This document shows, piece by piece, positions 18,804 through 27,113 of a stretch of 64,000 nt of DNA. The DNA is from Gemella haemolysans ATCC 10379 (GTDB taxonomy: Bacteria; Bacillota; Bacilli; Staphylococcales; Gemellaceae): positions 310,001-374,000 of the forward strand of contig NZ_ACDZ02000014.1 of NCBI RefSeq assembly GCF_000173915.1, given 5' to 3'. Position 1 is the first letter of the stretch. Each line of letters begins with the position of its first letter. The translations under genes were made by a program, and so were the position numbers. The notes below the pieces were generated by a model, which did no database searches, was not told the DNA's origin, and saw only the letters and a program-made list of their open reading frames with translations.

Positions 18804-20526
18804 TTCAATAATAAGAAAAGAACTTAAAAAGAATAAAGGTGTAATGAGCGGAGTAGTCTTTTTAGGATTAATGTCTGTTATTAGTGGAGCGGCGTTAATG
18901 TACGTATCGGGTTACTTAATAAGTAAAGCATCATTACAAATAGGAAATATCCTAATGCTACAGGTACCTACAGTATTAACAAGAACATTCTCGTTAGCAC
19001 AATCTACATTTGCTTATATTCAAAGGCTAGTGAGTCATAATTTAGTTTTAGGAATAATAGAAAAAATGCGTAGTAGAGTATATAGAATATTAGAACCTAA
19101 AGCATTGAAATTGAAAAAAGAATATAAATCTGGAGATTTACTAGGTATTATTTCTGAAGATATTGAAAATATGCAAAATATCTATCTAAAAACAATATTC
19201 CCAAGTATCATCTCATTAGTATTATATGTACTTTTCATTACAGTAATGTTTGGCTATGATATGAATTATGCACTATTAGCAACACTATTTGGAATTTTTA
19301 TAATTTTTGTAGTACCATTCGCTTCACTTACAATTACTAGAAAGAACTTCCAAATTATGAAAGAAGCTAAATATAACCTATATCGTGATTTTACTAGTGC
19401 TATTTTTGGATTAAGTGATTGGATTTCTTCTAATAAAGTAAATGAATTCATGGATGACTATCAAGTTAAAGAACAAAAACTTTTAAAACGTGAAAGAAAA
19501 ATTAAAACATTCGTTCACTTAAGAGAAAACTTTGTTAACCTACTTGCAGGTGCCACAGCTTTCTTAATGATATATAGTTGTTGGAATATGACAGTTAACA
19601 ATGTAATCGAAAATGTCTACATTGCATCATTCTGTATGATGGTATTATCTGTTCTTAGTGTTGCTGTAATGACGAGTGAAGCTGTTGCTCATATACCAGG
19701 TTACGAAGTATCAATCAATCGTGTTAAAGAATTTTATGCTCAAGAAGACGATGAACAAATCGAAGTAACTGATGCAAAAAATTCTGATGGTAATATTATT
19801 GATGTCAAGAATTTATCTTTTGAATATGAAGAAGGTAAAACAATATTAAACAACTTATCACTTTCAATCAAGAAAGGTGAGAAAGTAGCAATATTGGGAA
19901 GAAGTGGTGTAGGTAAATCTACATTAGTAAAACTATTAACTGGGACATATACTGACTATAAAGGAGAAATAGTTGTACTAGATAAAAAACCAACAGAAAA
20001 AATGTTAGGTACAGAAATTTCACTATTAAACCAGAAACCATATTTATTCGATATGACTATTAGAGAAAATTTAAAACTTGCTCTTTTAGATGCAGGTATA
20101 GAAGATTCTGAAATTGAAAATAAAATTAATGAGAGTTTAGAAAAAGCACAATTATCTAAATTGCTTCAAAGTTTACCGGACGGAATAGATACTAATGTAT
20201 TCGAAACTGGAAGTAGATTTTCAGGTGGAGAACGTCAACGTATCGCTTTTGCTAGAAGTATAATTCAAAATAATGAATTACTACTATTAGATGAGCCAAC
20301 TGTTGGGTTAGATCCAAAAACTGAACATGAATTATTAACTACAATTTTTGAATCTAGTAAAGATAAAACAATCGTATGGATTACCCATCATTTAAACTCT
20401 ATCGAATATATGGATAGAATAATCTTCATTAAAGATGGAGAAATAGAAATGGATGGAACTCATAGTGAATTATACGCAACAAATGATAAGTATAAGAAAT
20501 TGTATGATATGGATAATATAGCGTAA
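18793..20526 (+). CDS. cydC: ABC transporter CydC, bd oxidase assembly
   Basis: Partner of CydD, 577 residues: transmembrane domain followed by an ATPase with GRSGVGKST, FSGGERQR and LLLDEPTVGLD. Starts at a GTG (18793) that overlaps the cydD end by 11 bases; AGGAGGT at 18779-18785 is 7 bases upstream and fixes this start. Ends the cyd operon; no clear terminator hairpin follows. Confidence 0.93.
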   Translation: MNNNSIIRKELKKNKGVMSGVVFLGLMSVISGAALMYVSGYLISKASLQIGNILMLQVPTVLTRTFSLAQSTFAYIQRLVSHNLVLGIIEKMRSRVYRILEPKALKLKKEYKSGDLLGIISEDIENMQNIYLKTIFPSIISLVLYVLFITVMFGYDMNYALLATLFGIFIIFVVPFASLTITRKNFQIMKEAKYNLYRDFTSAIFGLSDWISSNKVNEFMDDYQVKEQKLLKRERKIKTFVHLRENFVNLLAGATAFLMIYSCWNMTVNNVIENVYIASFCMMVLSVLSVAVMTSEAVAHIPGYEVSINRVKEFYAQEDDEQIEVTDAKNSDGNIIDVKNLSFEYEEGKTILNNLSLSIKKGEKVAILGRSGVGKSTLVKLLTGTYTDYKGEIVVLDKKPTEKMLGTEISLLNQKPYLFDMTIRENLKLALLDAGIEDSEIENKINESLEKAQLSKLLQSLPDGIDTNVFETGSRFSGGERQRIAFARSIIQNNELLLLDEPTVGLDPKTEHELLTTIFESSKDKTIVWITHHLNSIEYMDRIIFIKDGEIEMDGTHSELYATNDKYKKLYDMDNIA

Positions 20527-20529
20527 TAG

Positions 20530-20616
20530 TATTTGCAAAACTTTACAAATATAGAGCAGTTACAGGAACAAGAAAAACGACTAACACAGGTAAAGAGAAA
20601 CGAGTTAGACCTATAA
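20530..20616 (+). pseudogene. Possible C-terminal remnant of an unknown protein
   Basis: After the double stop of cydC, one frame stays open for 28 codons and ends in TAA. It reads a charged, coiled-coil-like tail (EQLQEQEKRLTQVKRNELDL). The composition looks protein-coding and unlike intergenic AT-rich DNA, but there is no start codon or ribosome site. It may be the end of a gene deleted when the accessory region formed. I do not recognise the family. Confidence 0.3.
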
Positions 20617-20631
20617 ATTTTGATTGAAAAA

Positions 20632-20640
20632 TGCTATAAT
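20632..20640 (+). promoter_or_regulatory. Extended -10 promoter of the DUF1697 gene
   Basis: TGCTATAAT is a perfect extended -10 (TG 20632-20633, TATAAT 20635-20640). No good -35 is seen, as is usual for extended -10 promoters. The ribosome site TTGGAGG lies just before the ATG at 20682. Confidence 0.6.
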
Positions 20641-20681
20641 ATAACTTGTATAAAAGTATAAAGTATTTGGAGGTTTAGAAT

Positions 20682-21215
20682 ATGGAAGTAATTGCACTAT
20701 TGAGAGGAGTAACACCGATAGGAAAAAATAGAATACCTAAAATGTCATTTTTGGTAGAAATACTTGAAAAAGTAGGGCTAAAAAAAGTAAAGACTTATAT
20801 TCAAAGTGGTAATGTTATTTTGGAAACAGAGTTGTCAAAAGGGGAAACAGCAAAGTTAATTCATGACACAATAGTTAAAGAAATAGGAGCAGATTTAAGT
20901 GTCATTATAAAAGAAAAAAATCAATTACAGATAGCTATTGAGGAAAATCCGTTTAATGAAAATTATGATTTTTCAAGAATACATTTAGTATTCACTAACG
21001 ATAGTATGGGAGAAGATGAACTAAAAAAACTGGAAAATAAAGATTTTGGAGATGAAAAGTTTATTATTGGTTCTGAATGTTTATATATGTATCTTCCAAG
21101 AGATGCAAGTCCTAAAAGATTGAATACTAATTATCTTGAAAAACAGCTTTCAATAACCATGACAATGAGGAAATTAAATGTTGTTGAACATTTAGTCGAA
21201 TTATGTAAGAAATAG
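20682..21215 (+). CDS. DUF1697 family protein, intact copy
   Basis: 177 residues. Recognised as DUF1697 from the opening EVIALLRGVTPIGKNRIPKM and the YIQSGNVI motif. Function unknown; the fold is a duplicated ferredoxin-like domain in solved members. From codon 7 onwards the gene and about 310 bases downstream are repeated at 27114-27936, where the copy is frameshifted. This copy keeps start, promoter and terminator and is probably the functional one. Confidence 0.8.
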   Translation: MEVIALLRGVTPIGKNRIPKMSFLVEILEKVGLKKVKTYIQSGNVILETELSKGETAKLIHDTIVKEIGADLSVIIKEKNQLQIAIEENPFNENYDFSRIHLVFTNDSMGEDELKKLENKDFGDEKFIIGSECLYMYLPRDASPKRLNTNYLEKQLSITMTMRKLNVVEHLVELCKK

Positions 21216-21264
21216 GAATAAACACCAGCTTATTGAAGTAACAATTAAACATAACTAATACAAG

Positions 21265-21297
21265 AACAGTAAATCAAAAAAGGTTTACTGTTTTTTC
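21265..21297 (+). terminator. Terminator after DUF1697 (copy 1)
   Basis: AACAGTAAA (21265-21273) pairs with TTTACTGTT (21284-21292), followed by a T run. An identical hairpin occurs in the second copy at 27678-27710. Confidence 0.75.
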
Positions 21298-21356
21298 TGG
21301 GTCTATAATAAATACGGTTGATAATAAATATCAGCCGTATTTATTATAGACCCAGA
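21296..21356. repeat. 61-bp near-perfect palindrome, MITE-like (copy 1)
   Basis: The 22-nt arms at 21296-21317 and 21335-21356 (starting TCTGGGTCTATAATAAATAC) are perfectly complementary, and the loop itself contains TGATA/TATCA. Such long exact terminal repeats around almost no cargo suggest a miniature inverted-repeat element or paired insertion-sequence ends. The duplicate is at 27709-27769. Confidence 0.6.
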
Positions 21357-21368
21357 ACCTTTGTGAGG

Positions 21369-21415
21369 GTGACTCGACAAAACTGATTTCTTAGAAATCA
21401 CGATTTTTGAGTCAC
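21369..21415. repeat. GTGACTC intergenic hairpin, copy A
   Basis: Imperfect 47-nt palindrome beginning GTGACTCGAC and ending TTTTTGAGTCAC, with an internal GATTTC/GAAATC stem. Close relatives occur at 27782-27828 and 40750-40796, and a divergent one at 56797-56846. Confidence 0.7.
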
Positions 21416-21523
21416 TCCATTTTTTCTTAATATTTAGTAAAAGTTTAAAATATGTATATAAACAAATAAGGATGTATGTTAGAATAATATGTAATAGTAA
21501 TTATATCGACGTAGGAAGGATAA

Positions 21524-21958
21524 GGCAGTGTCAAGATTTTTGTGTAAACATAATCTGAGGTTTTAAATAAAGTTAACTATTTATAATTTTATTAGTTCTT
21601 ATGGCTTTTATTTCTTAGAGTTTAATAAGATTTTTCGAGAGATTTTGTCAAGAATTCAAAGAAGGTTTGCCCTTGTTCTTGACAAAATCATAGAAAAATC
21701 TAAACTCTAGAAGGGAATAAAAGCTAGTATATATATATTTCTTCTATCATATTCTCTAATTCTTCTTTCGCCATACTAAAGCCATAGTGCGATATACCTA
21801 GATATTTTACGTTATATTCACATGCTGATACACAAACATATCTGTTTAGAGATTGTTCATTAGGGAATTGTTCTTTTTTCTTAATTCCTTTTTTTAGATG
21901 TTTATTATAATTTTCTATTATATTTGTTGTATAAATACTTCTTCTTATTGATTTAGAT
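21524..21958 (-). mobile_element. Truncated IS256-family element, transposase-3' end
   Basis: The abrupt end of the direct repeat at 21523 meets GGCAGTGTCAAGATTTTTGT, an insertion-sequence-type terminus. Next come a long hairpin (21605-21723; arms AGATTTTTC/GAAAAATCT and GATTTTGTCAAGAA/TTCTTGACAAAATC) and the C-terminal end of a mutator-type transposase on the minus strand. The other end of the element is missing: sequence changes abruptly to an HTH gene at about 21958. The hairpin probably ends transposase transcription. Confidence 0.75.
21724..21957 (-). pseudogene. IS256-family transposase, C-terminal fragment
   Basis: On the minus strand about 78 codons end in TAG (complement of 21724-21726). 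The translation contains SIYTTNIIENYNKHLKK, KEQFPNEQSLNRYV and SACEYN, the conserved C-terminal signature of mutator/IS256 transposases. The N-terminal DDE core is absent, so it cannot transpose by itself. Confidence 0.85.
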
Positions 21959-22117
21959 ATGCAACATAATGAGCTTATGGAAAAAGCAAATGTAAGTAGG
22001 AGTACATTTTATAAATTAAAGAATGGTGAGAATGTAACTACCGATATTTTGCTCAGAATTTGTGATGCATTGGATTGCGACATATCAGAAATTATGGAGT
22101 GTATTAAAAATGATTGA
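21959..22117 (+). pseudogene. XRE-type HTH regulator, N-terminally truncated
   Basis: 52 codons read as the recognition-helix half of a Cro/C1-type regulator (KANVSRSTFYKLKNGENVTT followed by ILLRICDALDCDISEIM). About 15 N-terminal residues are missing because the IS256 fragment abuts it at 21958. The stop overlaps the start of the following methylase by 8 bases, so it was its operon partner, probably a controller protein. Whether the shortened peptide starting at ATG 21959 folds is doubtful. Confidence 0.75.
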
Positions 22118-22834
22118 AATAATAAATGGAGAATGCATAGAAGAATTGAGGAAGTTAGACTCATCTACGGTTGATTTAATTATTACAGATCCTCCATATA
22201 ATATTGCGAATTTCATGAACGGGAGAGATACAAATTTACAAAAAATGCGTTCTAATTTTTTTGGTGCTGCTGGTTGGGATGATTTAGATTTTAATGATTG
22301 GAAAGACCATATGAGATTGTTTTTAAAGAATCAAGTAGGATACTTAAGAATGGTGCTTCCATGATAGTTTTTATGTCAATATTAAGGGGTGAAACTCTTG
22401 TTGAAATAGCAAATAAATTTGGTTTTTATTATAAAACCACTGGAATTTGGCACAAAACAAATCCAATGCCTAGAAATATGAATTTACATTTTGTTAATTC
22501 AAATGAGTGCTGGATATATTTTACTTATAAAACAAAAACAAGAACATTCAATAATAAAGGTAAATTGGTTCTAGACTATATTGAAACATCTGTCACGACT
22601 GCTAGGGAAAAGAAATTAGGTAAACATCCAACACAAAAGCCAATTATATTATTCGAACATTTTATAAGATTGCTTTCAAATAAGGGCGATTTAGTAGTAG
22701 ATCCATTTCTAGGAAGCGGTTCTTCTGCAATTGCAAGCTATAGATTAAATAGAAATTTTATCGGTGTTGAATTAGAAGAAAAATATGCTAAATTAGTGAA
22801 TATGAGGGTAGAAGATAAAAAGACAAGTTATTGA
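22110..22834 (+). pseudogene. Beta-class N4/N6 DNA methylase, frameshifted
   Basis: Begins MIEIINGECIEELRKL at ATG 22110. Catalytic motif IV TDPPYN is near residue 29 and the SAM motif DPFLGSGSSAIA near the C-terminus; motif IV before motif I makes it a beta-class amino-methyltransferase. Frame 1 runs to a stop at 22364; the correct continuation (VFKESSRILKNGASMIVFMS) is in another frame. The switch falls in a run of five T at 22320-22324, so a single lost T explains it. Together about 240 residues, full length. Inactive unless the frame is restored by slippage or the base call is wrong. Confidence 0.85.
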
Positions 22835-23245
22835 TTTGTTTTCTGGAGTTGGTGGACTATCTAAAGGATTTTTCGACTCAGGATTTGAAATTGTTTTAGC
22901 AAATGAAGTTGACTATTCTATAGCTAATTCTTATAAAAAAATCATCCTAAAGTGAAAATGATTAATGAAGATATTTCAAAATTAGATATTGATGATGTTT
23001 TTAATGAGTATAAAAATATAGATGTAATTGTTGGGGGACCACCTTGTCAAGGATTTTCTCAAAAAGGGAAAAGAAAAATAATGGATGATCCACGTAATTA
23101 TTTATTTAAATATTTTTTTGAGGTAGTTAGTGTTGTTAGACCGAAGTATTTTGTGCTAGAAAATGTACCCAACATATTAACTGCAAATAACGGACATTTT
23201 AAAGACGAAATTTATAGCTTATGTTCCAGTAATGGTTACACGTTA
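22815..23245 (+). pseudogene. DNA cytosine-5 methyltransferase, broken and truncated
   Basis: Reads KRQVIDLFSGVGGLSKGF (SAM motif I), then after a frameshift at the A7 run 22935-22941 continues NHPKVKMINEDI, IVGGPPCQGFSQKG (motif IV with the catalytic Cys) and FVLENVPN (motif VI). It stops at about 140 residues where unrelated sequence begins, so the target-recognition domain and motifs VIII-X are missing. The natural start appears to be ATA at 22815, a mutated ATG or weak start. It overlaps the preceding methylase, like a two-methylase restriction-modification cassette. Confidence 0.85.
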
Positions 23246-23342
23246 TGATGATACCCTAGTAAGGAAGATTATCCAGAATGTTAGTGTTTATGATGACCAC
23301 TTTGTAATATACTTTAAATCTGGAATTGAAATGGAAGTATGA
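23241..23342 (+). pseudogene. Large serine recombinase, C-terminal tail
   Basis: The frame reads YDDTLVRKIIQNVSVYDDHF followed by VIYFKSGIEMEV and a TGA stop. This matches the C-terminal end of large serine recombinases of Tn5397/Tn4451-type elements (pattern FDExLVRRLVxxVxVYDD..F..KxG). Only about 33 codons remain, fused directly to the methylase fragment, marking an old deletion junction at about 23240. Confidence 0.7.
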
Positions 23343-23357
23343 TTTAATACTAATATA

Positions 23358-23399
23358 AACCGTCAATTAAGAGTTAGGTTCTCTTGATTGGCGGTTTTT
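23358..23399 (+). terminator. Terminator after the recombinase tail
   Basis: AACCGTCAATTAAGAG (23358-23373) pairs with CTCTTGATTGGCGGTT (23381-23396), 7-nt loop, then a T run. It is the original terminator of the recombinase gene. Confidence 0.8.
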
Positions 23400-23480
23400 G
23401 CATTGACTTTTACATGATTTATACATGTGATATTATCAAAAATGTTGTTTTTATAATGTTATTGATAAGGAGTTGACCAC

Positions 23481-23644
23481 ATGAGTGATGTAATAAGCTG
23501 TTAGATGAAGCTATTAAAGAAACCGAAAACTTGTACGAAGGAGAAGTCTTTATTTTTAAGGAATTGTTTAAAGGATATGTATGGAACAGGATACCGAGAA
23601 AGGACTGTACTAATGTCTTAGTAGATGTTTTAGAGATATTTTAA
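23481..23644 (+). pseudogene. DUF1413 small protein, frameshifted
   Basis: GATAAGGAG precedes ATG 23481. The first frame reads MSDVIS and stops at 23504. A one-base shift gives LLDEAIKETENLYEGEVFIF and then KELFKGYVWNRIPR, the DUF1413 pattern (short protein of mobile elements, often beside serine recombinases). The sequence after NRIPR is also atypical, so a second lesion is likely. Function of the family unknown. Confidence 0.6.
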
Positions 23645-23660
23645 ATAATATAAAAACACT

Positions 23661-23739
23661 TGAATAAATGCTCATATAATTATTGACACAAGAGAAAAAT
23701 AATAATATAATAAATATACAACGTATGAATATTTGTTCA
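23661..23739 (+). promoter_or_regulatory. cad promoter with two ArsR/CadC operators
   Basis: A near-ideal sigma-A promoter, TTGACA (23683-23688), 17-bp spacer, TATAAT (23706-23711). It is flanked by two palindromes of the form TGAAYA-N2-TRYTCA: TGAATAAATGCTCA (23661-23674) and TGAATATTTGTTCA (23726-23739). Their extended flanks (ACTTGAA / TTCAAGT) are mutually inverted. This is the 6-2-6 operator type of ArsR/SmtB repressors, so CadC probably represses its own operon from both sides. Confidence 0.8.
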
Positions 23740-23776
23740 AGTAATCAGATGGAATAATTTAAAAAGAGGTGATAAT

Positions 23777-24145
23777 ATGACTAAAAAATTTAATTCAATT
23801 GAAAGATGTGACTGCAATGTAATTCATGAGGATATTGTAAATCAAGTTAGAGATAAAATGCCGCAAGAAGAAAGCCTTTATGATCTAGCAGAATTATTTA
23901 AAGTATTTGGAGATTCAACACGAATCAGGATATTATGGGCTTTACATGAAGCTGAAATGTGTGTTTGTGATATCGCTGTATTACTTAACATGACACAATC
24001 AGCAATTTCCCATCAGCTGAGAGTCTTAAAACAAGCTAATTTAGTGAAAAACAGAAAAGAAGGCAAAGTAGTATATTATTCATTAGTTGATGATCATGTA
24101 AGAGAAATATTTGACCAAGGTCTAATTCATATCAACGAGAAGTAG
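23777..24145 (+). CDS. cadC: CadC-type ArsR-family metal-sensing repressor
   Basis: 122-residue winged-helix repressor released by Cd/Pb/Zn. It carries the CadC metal-site cysteines: Cys11 and Cys13 near the N-terminus (ERCDCNV) and Cys62-x-Cys64 in the alpha3 position (EMCVCDIA), plus the recognition helix TQSAISHQLRVLKQANLV. GAGGTGAT lies 5 bases before the ATG. Promoter and dual operators lie directly upstream. First gene of the metal-resistance set cadC-HMA-cadA. Confidence 0.9.
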   Translation: MTKKFNSIERCDCNVIHEDIVNQVRDKMPQEESLYDLAELFKVFGDSTRIRILWALHEAEMCVCDIAVLLNMTQSAISHQLRVLKQANLVKNRKEGKVVYYSLVDDHVREIFDQGLIHINEK

Positions 24146-24290
24146 TAATGCGGTAGAATAGAATATTTTTTGAAGATATTTGGGCATATATTTAAGTCTT
24201 CATTTCAAATGAGCAATGCTTCAAGAAAATTTGAAAAAGACTTGTAGTATTCAAAATAAAATTACAAATAATATTTAGGAGGATTTAATA

Positions 24291-24512
24291 ATGAAAAAGA
24301 AATTTATACTTGAAGGTTTAGATTGTGCAAATTGCGCGGCAAAAATGGAAAAGGCTATTAATGAGCTTGATGGAGTGAAAGAAGCTACTGTTAACTTTAT
24401 GACCACAAAACTCGTTATTGATGGTGAGGATGAAAAAATGCCAACAATAATAGCAGAGGCCGAAAAAATAGTTAAAAAAATCGAACCCGATACAACTATG
24501 AAAAAGGCTTAA
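24291..24512 (+). CDS. Stand-alone heavy-metal-associated (HMA) domain protein
   Basis: 73 residues forming one ferredoxin-like HMA domain with the metal motif DCANCA (Cys14, Cys17). In classical CadA proteins this domain is the N-terminus of the ATPase; here it has its own ribosome site (TTAGGAGG) and stop, and the ATPase starts separately 16 bases later. It probably delivers metal to the pump in trans. Not a frameshift product, since AAAGGAGG precedes the next gene. Confidence 0.85.
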   Translation: MKKKFILEGLDCANCAAKMEKAINELDGVKEATVNFMTTKLVIDGEDEKMPTIIAEAEKIVKKIEPDTTMKKA

Positions 24513-24527
24513 AGGAGGCTATTTAGT

Positions 24528-26372
24528 GTGACAAAACGACTATGGCGAATAATTATTGGTGCAGCCGTGTTAGCTACAGCAGTATTGCTTAGTTTAAATA
24601 ACGAATGGTTACAGATTGCTCTCTTTATAATAAGTTACATTATTGTAGGTGGAGATGTTGTAAAAAGAGCTGTAAAAAATATTTTTAAAGGTCAAGTTTT
24701 CGATGAAAATTTTTTAATGAGTATTGCAACAATTGGTGCATTTTTTATTGGTGAGTATCCTGAAGGTGTTGCAGTTATGCTGTTTTATCAAGTTGGAGAA
24801 CTGTTTCAAAGCTATGCAGTTGGCAAGTCGAGAAAGTCAATTGCAAGCCTTATGGATATTCGACCAGATTATGCAAATGTTAAAAAAGGTGATGAACTTG
24901 TCAAAGTTGACCCAGATGAAGTACAAATTGGAGATATTATTGTAATTAAAGCAGGAGAAAAAATTCCTCTTGATGGCAAGGTAATTGAGGGAAGTTCAAT
25001 GATTGATACATCGGCACTAACAGGCGAATCTGTTCCTCGTGAAGTAGAAGTTGGAAGTGATATCCTAAGTGGGTGCATCAACATTAATGGGGTTATTACA
25101 GCAGAGGTTACCCAGGAATTTGGAGAATCTACTGTAAGTAAAATTCTTGATTTAGTTGAAAATGCAAGTAGTAAAAAATCCAATTCAGAACAATTTATTA
25201 CGAAGTTTGCGAGATATTATACACCGGTTGTGGGTATAATTGCAGTTTTTCTAGCTATTATACCACCTCTTGTTATAGACGGGGCGACTTTTAGTGATTG
25301 GATATATAGAGCACTAGCATTCCTTGTGGTATCCTGTCCGTGTGCTTTAGTTATTTCAATTCCTTTGAGTTTCTTCGGTGGAATAGGTGGAGCCTCAAAA
25401 AAAGGTGTTTTAGTCAAGGGTAGTAATTATTTAGAAGCATTAGCAGAAACTGAAATTGTTGTTTTTGATAAAACTGGAACACTAACGAAAGGTGTATTTA
25501 ATGTACAGGAAATTCATCCAAAAGGAGTTTCCAAAGAAGAGCTACTAGAATTAACTGCACATGCGGAAAGCTATTCCAATCATCCGATTTCACTTTCACT
25601 GAAACGTGCATATAGCAAAGAAATAGACAATGGACGTATTTCAGATGTAGAAGAGATATCAGGTCATGGTGTTATTGCAACAGTAGATGGCAAAAAGGTT
25701 ATGGTAGGAAATATCAAACTTATGAAAATGATGGATATCCCTTATTTCAAGGGAGAGCTAATCGGTACTATTGTACATGTTGCTGTTAATAACAAATATA
25801 TAGGTTACATTGTAATTGCCGATGAGGTAAAGGAAGATTCAGCACAAGCAATCAAGGAACTTAAGGCAGCTAATATTAAACAAACAGTTATGTTGACAGG
25901 TGATAATAAAAGTATTGGTTCAAAAGTTGCTAAAGAGCTTGGGCTTGATAAGGTTTATGCAGAACTGTTGCCAGCAGACAAAGTTGAAAAACTAGAAGAA
26001 TTATTTTCGCAAAAATCTAAAAAAGGTAAACTTGCCTTTGTTGGTGACGGAATCAATGATGCACCTGTATTAGCTCGTGCAGACATTGGAATAGCAATGG
26101 GTGGTTTAGGTTCTGATGCGGCCATTGAAGCTGCTGATGTTGTAATTATGACTGATGAGCCATCGAAAATTGCTACTACAATGAAGATTTCTAAAAAGAC
26201 ACTAAAAATTGCACATCAAAACATAGTATTTGCAATTGGAATAAAAATAATTGTTCTTATTTTGAGTGCTTTTGGAATAACTACTATGTGGGCAGCTATA
26301 TTTGCAGATGTAGGTGTAACTATCATCGCAGTATTAAATGCTTTTAGAGCTTTGAATGTAAAGAATCTATAA
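24528..26372 (+). CDS. cadA: CadA-type P1B ATPase (Cd/Zn/Pb export), no HMA domain
   Basis: 614 residues. Metal efflux ATPase of the P1B-2 group: transmembrane CPC motif (SCPCALV), phosphorylation motif DKTGTLT, TGES actuator loop, and hinge GDGINDAPVL. The usual N-terminal HMA domain is absent and supplied by the preceding gene. Start GTG 24528 is fixed by AAAGGAGG 10 bases upstream. Substrate class follows from the CPC type and the CadC-like regulator; which metal is preferred cannot be read. Confidence 0.9.
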   Translation: MTKRLWRIIIGAAVLATAVLLSLNNEWLQIALFIISYIIVGGDVVKRAVKNIFKGQVFDENFLMSIATIGAFFIGEYPEGVAVMLFYQVGELFQSYAVGKSRKSIASLMDIRPDYANVKKGDELVKVDPDEVQIGDIIVIKAGEKIPLDGKVIEGSSMIDTSALTGESVPREVEVGSDILSGCININGVITAEVTQEFGESTVSKILDLVENASSKKSNSEQFITKFARYYTPVVGIIAVFLAIIPPLVIDGATFSDWIYRALAFLVVSCPCALVISIPLSFFGGIGGASKKGVLVKGSNYLEALAETEIVVFDKTGTLTKGVFNVQEIHPKGVSKEELLELTAHAESYSNHPISLSLKRAYSKEIDNGRISDVEEISGHGVIATVDGKKVMVGNIKLMKMMDIPYFKGELIGTIVHVAVNNKYIGYIVIADEVKEDSAQAIKELKAANIKQTVMLTGDNKSIGSKVAKELGLDKVYAELLPADKVEKLEELFSQKSKKGKLAFVGDGINDAPVLARADIGIAMGGLGSDAAIEAADVVIMTDEPSKIATTMKISKKTLKIAHQNIVFAIGIKIIVLILSAFGITTMWAAIFADVGVTIIAVLNAFRALNVKNL

Positions 26373-26388
26373 ACTATTTTTCCTATTC

Positions 26389-26437
26389 ACCCCTTGAATG
26401 ATACCGATAATTGACGATACAATCAAGGGGTATTTTT
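26389..26437 (+). terminator. Terminator of the cad operon
   Basis: ACCCCTTGA (26389-26397) pairs with TCAAGGGGT (26423-26431), followed by ATTTTTTAA. The 25-nt loop contains a weaker internal hairpin. Confidence 0.75.
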
Positions 26438-26515
26438 TAATTTAAAAACTATAAATGAAAATTTGTTGGGATTTACCTTGAATTAAATGGTTTTAAAGAT
26501 ATGGAGGTTATGTAA

Positions 26516-26995
<480 letters not shown>

Positions 26996-27000
26996 TTTGA

Positions 27001-27105
27001 GTTGATATGTTCTCACGAACAGACAAAACCGTTGATATCTTTCCACAAACGAGAGCCAATGTTGGATATGTTTCCGACTACGAGTGTGGATATGTTCCCC
27101 TTAAC
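27001..27105. repeat. Degenerate 25-30-bp tandem repeats
   Basis: GTTGATATGTTCTCACGAAC (27001), GTTGATATCTTTCCACAAAC (27031), GTTGGATATGTTTCCGACTA (27061) and TGTGGATATGTTCCCCTTAA (27085) are related segments with 30-, 30- and about 24-base spacing. They fill the gap between the metallochaperone gene and the second direct-repeat copy. No promoter or terminator seen. Confidence 0.55.
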
Positions 27106-27113
27106 CATAGGGG

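Larger units (their letters stand above)
20700..21523 (+). repeat. Long direct repeat, copy 1 (824 bp)
   Basis: Matches 27114-27936 at about 99% (a few substitutions and one missing G in copy 2). It covers DUF1697 from codon 7, its terminator, a long palindrome and a GTGACTC hairpin. The two copies bracket 5.59 kb of mobile-element-derived DNA, as after integration of a circular molecule by homologous recombination or a large tandem duplication. Confidence 0.92.

Noticed and set aside
21516..21531. Target-site duplication for the IS256 end
   Set aside because: The opposite end of the element is missing, so no 8-9-bp duplication can be paired.
23403..23436. Promoter TTGACT...TATTAT before the DUF1413 gene
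   Set aside because: The spacing (22 bases) is outside the usable range and no better -10 was found.
24500..24530. Frameshift splitting a single CadA gene
   Set aside because: The HMA gene has a clean stop and the ATPase has its own AAAGGAGG and GTG start, so they are two genes.
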